A stretch of 14,413 nucleotides of DNA, taken from NCBI GenBank assembly GCA_031270145.1, contig JAISYD010000076.1:1-14413 (forward strand), given 5' to 3'. This document shows positions 5,919 to 13,273 of the stretch, piece by piece. This DNA comes from Planctomycetota bacterium (GTDB lineage Bacteria > Planctomycetota > SZUA-567). Each line of letters begins with the position of its first letter. Within the stretch, counting starts at the first letter, position 1. Made by a program: the position numbers and the translations under genes. Under the pieces are notes generated by a model that worked only from the letters and a program-made list of their open reading frames with translations, had not been told where the DNA came from and did no database searches.

Positions 5919-6805
5919 GCCTTGTTCCTCCTTGTGTCCAGCCAGAACATATAGGGAACGACCACCACCATCGAGAGAAGAATCAGGATGACGGCAATGG
6001 CGCTTCCGCGACCGAAATCGAAAATATTCATCGACTGGACGAAGGTCCACAAAGCCAATATCTGCGTGTCCTCAAAAATGCCTCCGCCCGACATGCCGTA
6101 AACGATGTCGAAGGCCTTTAGTGAATTGATGACGGTGAGAACCAGGACGATGGCGATCGTCGAACTGACGGCGGGCAGTGTGACATGGCGGAAAACGTTC
6201 CATCGGCTGGCACCGTCGATCCTGGCCGCTTCGATTAGCGTGAGGGATACGTTTTGCAGGCCGGCGAGGAAAAGAACCATGCAGGTGCCGACGGACTGCC
6301 ATACAAAGGCCACGAAAATCGAGTAGATGGCGATATCGCCGTCGCCAAGCCAGTCCTGAATCAGGAAATCCAGGCCAAGATGGGAAAGAGTCCAGTTGAT
6401 CACCCCGTAAAAGGGATCGTACATCCAGCGCCACATTGTGGCAACGGCGATGGAAGCGATAATCACCGGCATATAAAATATCGCCCGTAATGCGCTTCTA
6501 CCCCAAATTCGCTGATTCAGGGCCAAGGCGAGAACGAAGCCAATCAGAGGGGGGAAGACGAGGGACAGGAACGTCCAGATCATCGTATTGTTGAACGCTT
6601 TCCAAAACACCGGGTCATTTTGGAAAATATAGCGGTAGTTTTCAAGCCCTACGAACACTTTCTCCGGATCGAGTCCGTTCCATTTGACGAAGCTGAGATA
6701 TAGGACGTTGACGGACGGATACACGGCGAAAACCAGGTAAATCAACAAGGCCGGTCCAAGCATGTATACGGCCAGCCATTTCGCGTCGATTAAGCGCCTC
6801 CGCAT
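5915..6805 (-). CDS. CUT1 carbohydrate ABC transporter permease (MalF/UgpA type)
   Basis: First membrane subunit of the CUT1 importer. The 296-residue product starts with KWLAVYMLGPALLIYLVFAVYPS, the standard N terminus of UgpA-type permeases, followed by the FVGLENYRYIF region and about six membrane segments. The EAA loop is IEAARIDGASRWNVFRHVTL (191-210; EAA 192-194, Gly198). ATG 6805 is chosen because GGGAG lies just upstream; 15 extra residues could be added from further upstream but look non-native. It ends in an ATGA overlap with the second permease. A 223-bp gap holding a hairpin and repeat copy 3 separates it from the binding-protein gene, far more than between the two permeases. Confidence 0.94.
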   Translation of the reverse strand: MRRRLIDAKWLAVYMLGPALLIYLVFAVYPSVNVLYLSFVKWNGLDPEKVFVGLENYRYIFQNDPVFWKAFNNTMIWTFLSLVFPPLIGFVLALALNQRIWGRSALRAIFYMPVIIASIAVATMWRWMYDPFYGVINWTLSHLGLDFLIQDWLGDGDIAIYSIFVAFVWQSVGTCMVLFLAGLQNVSLTLIEAARIDGASRWNVFRHVTLPAVSSTIAIVLVLTVINSLKAFDIVYGMSGGGIFEDTQILALWTFVQSMNIFDFGRGSAIAVILILLSMVVVVPYMFWLDTRRNKA

Positions 6806-6827
6806 GATTTCTCCCGCTTGGCAAAGG

Positions 6828-6867
6828 CCGGGGAGAGGATACACGGGCAATCACCGCCTCTCCCCGG
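6828..6867. repeat. Stem-loop between binding-protein and permease genes
   Basis: CCGGGGAGAGG (6828-6838) and CCTCTCCCCGG (6857-6867) form a perfect 11-bp stem with an 18-base loop. On the minus-strand mRNA it lies between the binding-protein gene and the first permease. Stem-loops in this position in ABC operons often protect the upstream message, so that binding protein outnumbers permease. No T-run follows, so it looks like an mRNA stabiliser rather than a terminator. Confidence 0.55.
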
Positions 6868-6872
6868 TTTAT

Positions 6873-7021
6873 TAAGGGCTCGTCCATGAATAACTTATAC
6901 AAGTTTATACCGCGTCACCAACGTCGCTCCCGTAAATTTTTGCCCAACCACGGCGAAAATTTACCGCCGCGACTCGGTTCCCTGTCTAAGCATGTATAAG
7001 TTATTTATGGACAGACCTTAA
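6873..7021. mobile_element. MITE-like palindromic element, copy 3, with TAA target duplication
   Basis: The 143-bp element (6876-7018) starts GGGCTCGTCC and ends GGACAGACCT, flanked by TAA (6873-6875, 7019-7021). The last base is T where the other copies have C. The outer arms share AATAACTTATAC. The inner stem keeps GTAAATTTT pairing, but its flanks no longer match. It lies 10 bases past the CUT1 binding-protein stop, inside the operon, next to the native stem-loop at 6828-6867. Confidence 0.83.
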
Positions 7022-7028
7022 ATGGCGC

Positions 7029-8276
7029 TCATTTCCTTTTATTGTTTTCGATGAAGATTTGCATCTGCCTTCCCGCCTCGGCGGGAGCCATCTTGTCCGA
7101 GGCGACCGCGTTGATGACGCGGAAATATTCCATGCACACGTCGAGGGGGAAGCCCTGGTCGCCGTTGGGGAATGTTTGATTGTGCGCGGCATAGGCTTCG
7201 CGCCATTTCGCGCTGATCGGCAGATCGCCGGCGCCGCCATAGGTGACGGAGGTGTTGACGGAGACTATGCCAAGCTTGCCGATGAGGCGTTGCTGAATGT
7301 CCCTGGAGACGAAATAGTCGATGAATTTGGCGGCCTGGTCCTTCATCCGGCTGTTTTCGTTCACATACCACAATTCGGCGTAAAAATAGAGGCGATTGGT
7401 GCCCGTGGGGAAGAGGAAAAAGTCGAAGTCGTTGATATCCGCGTTCGCCTGGATGCGCGGTATCTGGGCATCGGATTCGAGCTGCATGGCGGCGCGGCCG
7501 TTGTAAAAGAGCGTCCGGGATTGGTCGGCGCCCATGCCCATGAATGGCTTGAGAATATAGTTGTCGCTCCAAAGTTCGAGTTCCTCGAAAGTTTTGAGAA
7601 CTCCGGGATGGGTGGACCAGTCGAGTTCCATGGCGATCAATTTGTCGTGATCCGCGGCGCCGCAATTCTTTTCTAGAAGGACGTCGACGAGGCGCATTAG
7701 GAACCAGTTGACGCTGCCGCCGAAGGTGATGGCCGGGATTTTCGCGGCCTTTAGCTTTTCGCACACCTCGACAAGCTCGTCGTAGGTTTCCGGAATCTTG
7801 GTTACGCCGGCTTTTTCGAACAGCCTCTTATTGTAATACAGTCCCTGGGCGTTGACGCGGAACGGCACGCCGTGACGCTCGTCGCCGCGGTAGCGGCGGG
7901 AATCCGACAAGGACGCGGTCAACAATTCGTCGTCCCAGCCGTATTCGTCGTAATACTTGTTCAACGGCGCGCTGAATCCGGCGTTGACGAATTCGCCGCC
8001 AAGGCCAAGGCCGCCCCACATCTGATAGATGTCCGGCCCCTTCTTTCCCGATGCGGCGACGCGAAGCGCCACCTTGTGATCGTTGTTGCTGCGCCGTTCA
8101 TAGATCACCGTGACGCCGGGGTTGGCCTTATTGTAATCGGCTATTATGGAGTCGATCTCCTCTTCAGCCTGTTGGCTGTAGGGTTGCGACCAGATCACAA
8201 GCTGTTGACCGGCGCCGGCGCCGGCGGTAATCAGGAACAGGGCGAAAGCCATTGCCGCGCAAACATTTCTTTTCAT
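7029..8276 (-). CDS. CUT1 sugar ABC transporter substrate-binding protein
   Basis: Family 1 extracellular solute-binding protein that captures sugar or oligosaccharide in the periplasm and delivers it to the two CUT1 permeases. The 415-residue product starts with a signal peptide, MKRNVCAAMAFALFLITAG, probably cleaved near residue 22-23 before QQLVIWSQ. There is no lipobox cysteine, which suggests a free periplasmic protein in a diderm. The mature part has the usual features: a strand-helix start, VPFRVNAQGLYYNKRLFEKAGV in the hinge-proximal region, and a C-terminal AAKFIDYFVS segment. ATG 8276 is preceded by GGAGGAG; 22 further upstream codons are open but would hide the signal peptide. The isomerase gene ends 49 bases upstream. 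Confidence 0.93.
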   Translation of the reverse strand: MKRNVCAAMAFALFLITAGAGAGQQLVIWSQPYSQQAEEEIDSIIADYNKANPGVTVIYERRSNNDHKVALRVAASGKKGPDIYQMWGGLGLGGEFVNAGFSAPLNKYYDEYGWDDELLTASLSDSRRYRGDERHGVPFRVNAQGLYYNKRLFEKAGVTKIPETYDELVEVCEKLKAAKIPAITFGGSVNWFLMRLVDVLLEKNCGAADHDKLIAMELDWSTHPGVLKTFEELELWSDNYILKPFMGMGADQSRTLFYNGRAAMQLESDAQIPRIQANADINDFDFFLFPTGTNRLYFYAELWYVNENSRMKDQAAKFIDYFVSRDIQQRLIGKLGIVSVNTSVTYGGAGDLPISAKWREAYAAHNQTFPNGDQGFPLDVCMEYFRVINAVASDKMAPAEAGRQMQIFIENNKRK

Positions 8277-8325
8277 GAAAAATCTCCTCCGATAGACCCA
8301 TAACTCGAAAATGCCACTATCCAAG

Positions 8326-9774
8326 TCATATGACCGGGACATCCAGTTCGTCGGGCATATTGTGCCAATGGGTGCGCCAGCCTAGATATTTTCCGGCGGC
8401 CTCGTCAATGATGCGGGCGACGGGGGTTCGGACCATCGCCACATGATGTTCAAAGCCGTTGGCGCAAAGGAAGCGGAACAGTTTCCGCATCTTTTTGATC
8501 CGGCATACCGCGATGCCGCCGTCCATCCCGAAGGGACGGTCGAGGAATTCGCCTTCGCCGACATAAGCCTTGATGTAGCCGCCCGTGTCCTCGGTGGATA
8601 GGCGGAAGAAGGTCATTTCCCCGGGAAGAACCCGGCCCTTCACCGCCCCGAAACACACCTCGGCGCCGATGGTGGTGGACAGAACCCCCATTGTTCCGAC
8701 TTCCGGCCTTGTCCCCATGAAATCGGCCGGATAGTTGGAGCAATGGGTGGCGACAAGGGTGTCGGGTTCGGAGCCGTAGTTGTTGTTCCAGTCCAGGAGC
8801 GCGGCCGGCCGGCCGGCGGCCAGGGCCAGGGCCAGCATCGACGCCGCGCCGGCGATGTCGCCTTCGCAGGCCGACGGCTTCAACCGGTTTGACATCAGGC
8901 TTTGGGTCAGGCAGGAGCCGCATCCGTAGTTGGCTTCCAGGGAGTCCCAGCATTGGACGGCGGTGGCGTCGAGATCGTTGTCCCGGACGAACCGTTCGAC
9001 CGCGACCGTGTATTTGACGATTTTCTCGATGGTCTCCGGCCGGGGGCTCATCTCGGCGTAGGCGAGGATCTCCTCCAGCTTGCGGCGGTAGTCCGGTTCG
9101 TCCGTCCCCACCTTCCGGGCGGCGGCGATGATGACGGACAGGTCGACGGGAATCACCTTTATCCCGCTCGCCTGGAGCAGTTTTTCGCTGCAGCGGACGG
9201 TCTGGAACGCGGCCGGACGAACGCCCAGCAGCCCGATTCTCGCCGAGCGGAGTCCGCGGACGACGCGGCACAGGGCGGCGAAATCCTCGACGTCCCGCCT
9301 GAATCCGGGACCACCGACATCGCAGGTGTGGCTCGAGGTGTCGGTGAAGGGTATCCCGTATTGCCTCAGGTTGTTGCACACGGAAAGCTTGCCGCAGAAG
9401 GCGTCGCGGCGGCTGGCCAGATCTACCTTGCCGATTTCGTCGTTGGAGGCCTGGACAAGGACGGGAACGCCCAGCTTCGCCATCTTCAGGGTTTCGGCCA
9501 CCGCCTGTTCGTCGCCGAAGTTGGGGAGGAGGACGGCGACGCCGTCGAGGTCGTCCTGGCGCGACCGGAAAAGCGCGGCCAACTTTTCGGCGTCGGCCAT
9601 GGTCTCGATGGCGCCGCTGGGGGTGGCTTCCGGCTCCAGCGTTACCCGGCCGATGCCGAGATCGTCCAACAGTCTGTACAAATCCGCCCTGTCGTCCACG
9701 GCCAGCCCGGGATTGAAAAACCCCCTTACCCCGATTATGATCCCGAACATCGTCTTTTTTCGCGGCATGTTCAC
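8326..9774 (-). CDS. L-fucose/L-arabinose isomerase family protein
   Basis: These cytoplasmic, metal-dependent enzymes interconvert aldoses and ketoses. The 482-residue product is the size of the shorter FucI-related proteins (E. coli FucI is longer, about 590). It shows the C-terminal family block WDSLEANYGCGSCLTQSLMS (277-296), SACEGDIAGA (301-310), LLDWNNNYG (326-334) and FEHHVAMVR (441-449). Glu280, Asp328 and His443 or His444 are candidate metal and catalytic residues by analogy. GTG 9774 is chosen because GAGGAG lies 7 bases upstream; ATG 9768 is an alternative. A 138-bp gap separates it from the CUT2 permease, the largest gap within that half of the unit, with no clear promoter seen. 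With the FGGY kinase at the right edge it suggests an isomerase-kinase route; the sugar is not identified. Confidence 0.87.
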   Translation of the reverse strand: MNMPRKKTMFGIIIGVRGFFNPGLAVDDRADLYRLLDDLGIGRVTLEPEATPSGAIETMADAEKLAALFRSRQDDLDGVAVLLPNFGDEQAVAETLKMAKLGVPVLVQASNDEIGKVDLASRRDAFCGKLSVCNNLRQYGIPFTDTSSHTCDVGGPGFRRDVEDFAALCRVVRGLRSARIGLLGVRPAAFQTVRCSEKLLQASGIKVIPVDLSVIIAAARKVGTDEPDYRRKLEEILAYAEMSPRPETIEKIVKYTVAVERFVRDNDLDATAVQCWDSLEANYGCGSCLTQSLMSNRLKPSACEGDIAGAASMLALALAAGRPAALLDWNNNYGSEPDTLVATHCSNYPADFMGTRPEVGTMGVLSTTIGAEVCFGAVKGRVLPGEMTFFRLSTEDTGGYIKAYVGEGEFLDRPFGMDGGIAVCRIKKMRKLFRFLCANGFEHHVAMVRTPVARIIDEAAGKYLGWRTHWHNMPDELDVPVI

Positions 9775-9912
9775 CGTCGCTCTCCTCTTCCTGGACCGCG
9801 TACAACGCTTCGCACGCCGCCCGCCCGATCTTCGCCCCCGTCCGCCGGATGGCGATCGCCGGCCGGGGTTCCGGCAAGTTGTCCGCCCGCTTCCGGCCGC
9901 GGGCGTGGAATT

Positions 9913-10959
9913 CTATATTTTCGCCATGGCCGATCGGCGCTGAATCTCCGCCTGTACCTGGTCGAGGATGACGGCCGCGATGATGACGACCCCCTTGATC
10001 ACCGTCTGCCAGAATTCCGACACCCCCATCATCACCATGCCGTCGTTGAGTACGCCGATGATGCAGGCGCCGACCAGGGTGCCCCCGATGGTGCCCCGTC
10101 CTCCGGCCAGCGAGGTGCCTCCCAAGACCGCCGCGGCGATGGCGTTCATTTCGTAGGAGGTGCCGGTGGCGGGGTGGGCCGCCACCAGTTCTGAGGTGAC
10201 GATCAGCCCCACCAGGGCGGCGGTCAGGCCGGAAATCATGTAGACCCGGATTTTCACCCCGTCGACGTTGACGCCGGAAAGCTTGGCCGCGGTTTCATTT
10301 CCGCCCACCGCGTAGACGTGGCGGCCGAACGGCGTTTTTCGGGCGAGATAGATGAAAAAAAAGGCCAGCGCCGCCGTTATCCAGACGCTCAGGGGAATGT
10401 CCAACAGCCGCGCGGCGCCCAGGACGGGGAAACCGGTGGTGTTGTGTCCGGCCGTTCCCTGTAGATTGGGGAAGGTGGCTCCGTTGGAGCGGAGGAGGGC
10501 GAAGCCGCGGGCGATGTACATCATGCCCAGAGTGACGATGAAGGGGGCGACGTTGAATTTGGTGATGAACCAGCCGTTGGCGAAGCCTATGGCCATGCCG
10601 ATCAGGAGGGTGATGGCCATTATGGCCGGCACGTTGAAGTAGACGGTGGCGCCGAGAAAATTCAGAGGCATCCCCTCGTATATCAGGCCGCCCGCGACCA
10701 TACCCGCCAGGCCCACGATCGAGCCGATGGACAGGTCGATTCCCCCGGTAAGCAGTACGAATACCAGTCCCATGGCCAAAATGGCGTTTACGGCTATATG
10801 CTTGGCCAGGATCGGAATGTTGCCGTAGGTGAGAAAATTGGGCGCCATGAGACCGAAGAAGACGCAGAGAAGAATCAGCACCCCGAAGGTCCGGAGTTGA
10901 ATCAGGAGACTGGCGAGGGAATCTCCGCCTTTTCCGGGTTCGCGCGTGTTCGTGCCCAT
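9913..10959 (-). CDS. CUT2 sugar ABC transporter permease (RbsC type)
   Basis: Membrane channel of a ribose-type (CUT2) importer, working as a homodimer with the double ATPase. The 348-residue product has about nine to ten hydrophobic segments and the family blocks LTGGIDLSIGSIVGL and AVLGGTSLAGGRGTIGGTL, the cytoplasmic coupling region. The C-terminal helix ends KGVVIIAAVILDQVQAE. The N terminus is hydrophilic (MGTNTREPGKGGD) before the first membrane segment. ATG 10959 has AAAGG upstream. It lies 60 bases after the ATPase gene. Family assignment is firm; substrate is unknown. Confidence 0.94.
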   Translation of the reverse strand: MGTNTREPGKGGDSLASLLIQLRTFGVLILLCVFFGLMAPNFLTYGNIPILAKHIAVNAILAMGLVFVLLTGGIDLSIGSIVGLAGMVAGGLIYEGMPLNFLGATVYFNVPAIMAITLLIGMAIGFANGWFITKFNVAPFIVTLGMMYIARGFALLRSNGATFPNLQGTAGHNTTGFPVLGAARLLDIPLSVWITAALAFFFIYLARKTPFGRHVYAVGGNETAAKLSGVNVDGVKIRVYMISGLTAALVGLIVTSELVAAHPATGTSYEMNAIAAAVLGGTSLAGGRGTIGGTLVGACIIGVLNDGMVMMGVSEFWQTVIKGVVIIAAVILDQVQAEIQRRSAMAKI

Positions 10960-11019
10960 GGTTTTCGCTGCCTTTCGCTATGCGGTGCCTCGCCGCGGCC
11001 GGGATTTGCCGGGGCGGAG

Positions 11020-12519
11020 CTATTTCGAGCCGGAAGCCAGGAGCAATTTGGCCTGGCTTAATTCGCCCCGGTCGAATTCCCCGGTCAGGCGCCCCTTGTT
11101 CAGGACCAGGACGCGATCCGGTATGGTAAGCATTTCCTTGAGTTCCGAGGAAACCATGATAATGCCCAACCCCTCGTCGGTCAGTTTGCGAATGATGTCG
11201 AACATGTCCTTTTTCGCCCCCACGTCGATGCCGCGGGTGGGCTCGTCCATGAGCAGGACCTTGGGGTTGGTGAGGAGGTTTTTGCCGACGACGACCTTCT
11301 GCTGGTTTCCCCCGGAAAGGGAGAAGATCGAGTGGGTTTTCGAGCCGATTTTGATCGCCAGTTCCCTGATCATGTCGTCGACCGCCTTACCTTCCCTGGC
11401 GCTGGAAATGGAAAAGCGACCGGTGTAGCGCGACAGGCTCGCCAAGGTCATGTTTTCGGCGATGGAGAACGTTTGGACGATCCCCTGTTGCTTCCTGTCC
11501 TCGGGAATTAGCGAGAAGCCGTCGGCGATGCGCTGGTCGACCCGCGAACTGGCGATCTTCCGTTCCCCCAGGACGATATCCCCGGTCGCGTCGGGCTGGG
11601 CGCCGATAAGGCATTCCAGGAGTTCCGTCCTTCCCGCGCCCATCAGCCCGTAAATGCCCAGTATCTCCCCCTGGCGGAGCTTGAAGGAAACGTCGTTGAC
11701 CTTGTATCCGCCGGAAAAATTGGGGAGGCGCAGATGGTTGACCTCGAGAAGAACCCCGCCCCGGCGTTTTTCCCTCGGTACGGGGGGCTTTTCCTCCTCG
11801 CCCGTCATTTCCCTCACTATCCAGTGGATGTCGATGTCCCTGATCCTGGCCTTTGCGATTAGCCTGCCGTCGCGCAGGACGGTTATGTAGTCGCCTATTT
11901 CCAGGATTTCCTCGAACCGGTGCGAAATGTAGATGATGGCGGTGCCCCGGGCCTTCAAATCCACGATTATCTCGAAAAGCACCTTGACTTCCTGCTCGCT
12001 CAGCGCCGAGGTGGGCTCGTCCATGATCAGGATGTCCACGTCGCCGTGGAGCGCTTTCGCCAGTTCGACGATTTGCTGCTGCCCGATGCCCAGGCTGGAC
12101 ACCGGGGTTGAGGGCGGAAGGTCGAGTTGCAGCCGGCGGAGCGATTCGGCGGCTTCGCGTTCCTGCCGCCGGTGATCGATCGCGAACCTGTTTCGCATGA
12201 TTTCCCTGGCCATGAACATGTTTTCCGCGATGGACAGGTTGGGGACCAGGTTCAACTCCTGGAACACGATCCCGACCCCGTGGTTGCGCGCCTCGAAGGG
12301 CGAGGAGTAGCGAATCGGCTTCCCCCGGCGCAGGATAAGCCCAGCGGTGGCCTCCTCCACCCCGGCGAGGATTTTCATCAGGGTTGACTTGCCGGCGCCG
12401 TTTTCCCCCACCAGGACGTTGACCGCGCCCTTGAAGACTTCGAAATCCACCCCGTTCAGGGCGGTGGTTCCAGGATATCTTTTGCTGATACCCCTGGCTT
12501 CCAGGACCAATTCTTCCAT
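11020..12519 (-). CDS. CUT2 sugar ABC transporter ATP-binding protein, tandem domains (RbsA type)
   Basis: Fused double ATPase of a monosaccharide importer, 499 residues, the normal RbsA/XylG length. Domain 1 (about 1-245) has Walker A GENGAGKST (38-46), Q-loop FQELN, the unusual signature LGIGQQQ (143-149), Walker B with D167 and E168, and His200. Domain 2 (about 255-499) has a degenerate Walker A GLMGAGRT (291-298, Arg for Lys), signature LSGGN (401-405), Walker B with D425 and E426, and Ser in place of the H-loop His (VSSEL, 456-460). This split into one normal and one degenerate site is typical of the family. ATG 12519 has GGAG nine bases upstream. It starts 6 bases after the DUF2291 gene, so the two are likely coupled. 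Confidence 0.95.
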   Translation of the reverse strand: MEELVLEARGISKRYPGTTALNGVDFEVFKGAVNVLVGENGAGKSTLMKILAGVEEATAGLILRRGKPIRYSSPFEARNHGVGIVFQELNLVPNLSIAENMFMAREIMRNRFAIDHRRQEREAAESLRRLQLDLPPSTPVSSLGIGQQQIVELAKALHGDVDILIMDEPTSALSEQEVKVLFEIIVDLKARGTAIIYISHRFEEILEIGDYITVLRDGRLIAKARIRDIDIHWIVREMTGEEEKPPVPREKRRGGVLLEVNHLRLPNFSGGYKVNDVSFKLRQGEILGIYGLMGAGRTELLECLIGAQPDATGDIVLGERKIASSRVDQRIADGFSLIPEDRKQQGIVQTFSIAENMTLASLSRYTGRFSISSAREGKAVDDMIRELAIKIGSKTHSIFSLSGGNQQKVVVGKNLLTNPKVLLMDEPTRGIDVGAKKDMFDIIRKLTDEGLGIIMVSSELKEMLTIPDRVLVLNKGRLTGEFDRGELSQAKLLLASGSK

Positions 12520-12525
12520 TTATAT

Positions 12526-13194
12526 TCACTCCGAGATCGGATCGAGGACGACCGGGATCGCGGTGAAGCGGGTTTCCCTCGGATCCTCGGTGACGGCGCC
12601 GACTAGGTGAAACTCGCGTCCCACCCCGCCGTCGACCGCTAGGCCGAGGGGGACGGTGACGCTGTCGCGGACGCGGAGGTTGAGCTGGTTCGCCAGTTTG
12701 GCGAATTCAACCTGGTTCTTGAAATCGTCGAAGGAGACGAAGTCCAGCAAGTCGCGAAGGGATGTGCCCTTGAAAATCGGGCCGATCTGGACGATGACGT
12801 CGGCCGCGCCGTCATAGGGGTACGCGTCGGCCTCGATCCGGCCGTTCCTCGACTTCACGTTGGCGGCGAGGACTTTTATCCTGCCCTTGACCGCGTAATT
12901 ATAGGGATTGTGCTCGGCGACGGCCCGATACCCGTATTTCTCCCCGGCCGCCCGGCCATCCTTTTGAATCGCCTCGCCTAACTCGAGGATGTCGACCGCC
13001 CTGTCCTTGACGTGGGGGAGAACGCGGTTTTCCCAAATGCTTTCGACATACCCCTCGGCGTCGAACTGGTCGGCGGAAAAGAAGACTTGTATTTCATTGG
13101 TGCCCGCCCGGGCGGCGGCGGGTTCGTTTTTGACGATGGTGGCGGAAAGGCCGAGAAACGCCAGAAGCCCCGCCAGGACGATGAATAGGCGCAT
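12526..13194 (-). CDS. DUF2291 family protein, membrane-anchored or exported
   Basis: The 222-residue product has an N-terminal hydrophobic segment (LFIVLAGLLAFLGLSATIV, 3-21) followed by a mature domain. It resembles the DUF2291 family: FSADQFDAEGYVESIWENRV, GAADVIVQIGPIFKGTSLRD, and SFDDFKNQVEFAKLANQLN. Family members are found in ribose-type ABC operons, often as predicted lipoproteins, but their job is not established. Here no lipobox cysteine is seen, so it should be held by an uncleaved helix or released by signal peptidase I. It sits between the CUT2 binding protein and the ATPase, so a periplasmic accessory role in uptake is the natural inference. ATG 13194 follows GGGGAGGG. Confidence 0.85.
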   Translation of the reverse strand: MRLFIVLAGLLAFLGLSATIVKNEPAAARAGTNEIQVFFSADQFDAEGYVESIWENRVLPHVKDRAVDILELGEAIQKDGRAAGEKYGYRAVAEHNPYNYAVKGRIKVLAANVKSRNGRIEADAYPYDGAADVIVQIGPIFKGTSLRDLLDFVSFDDFKNQVEFAKLANQLNLRVRDSVTVPLGLAVDGGVGREFHLVGAVTEDPRETRFTAIPVVLDPISE

Positions 13195-13225
13195 ATTCTG
13201 CCCTCCCCGCCGGAAACGGCGCCGG

Positions 13226-13260
13226 GAAAAAGGCCGGCGGCCGGGGAAACCGGCCGCCGG
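13226..13260 (-). terminator. GC-rich stem-loop with T-run after the CUT2 binding-protein gene
   Basis: CCGGCGGCCGG (13234-13244) and CCGGCCGCCGG (13250-13260) form a perfect 11-bp stem with a 5-base loop. On the minus strand it is followed by CC and five T. It lies in the 79-bp gap between the binding protein and the DUF2291 gene. A partial terminator or mRNA stabiliser here would let the binding protein be made in excess over the membrane parts. Confidence 0.6.
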
Positions 13261-13273
13261 AACGCCCCCGCGC

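Noticed and set aside
349..7018. The three repeats as a CRISPR array or tRNA-like genes
   Set aside because: They are 144 bp long, palindromic, kilobases apart and flanked by 3-bp duplications, with no spacers. They do not fold as tRNA.
8450..9877. Minus-strand open frame of 475 codons beginning in the 138-bp gap before the isomerase
   Set aside because: It overlaps the isomerase in another frame and is very rich in Arg and Gly. Only the first 35 or so residues, in the gap, look protein-like, and no ribosome site or known family was seen.
8902..10194. Plus-strand open frame (about 430 codons) opposite the isomerase and CUT2 permease
   Set aside because: Antisense to two well-supported genes, with no recognisable motif; a GC-driven shadow.
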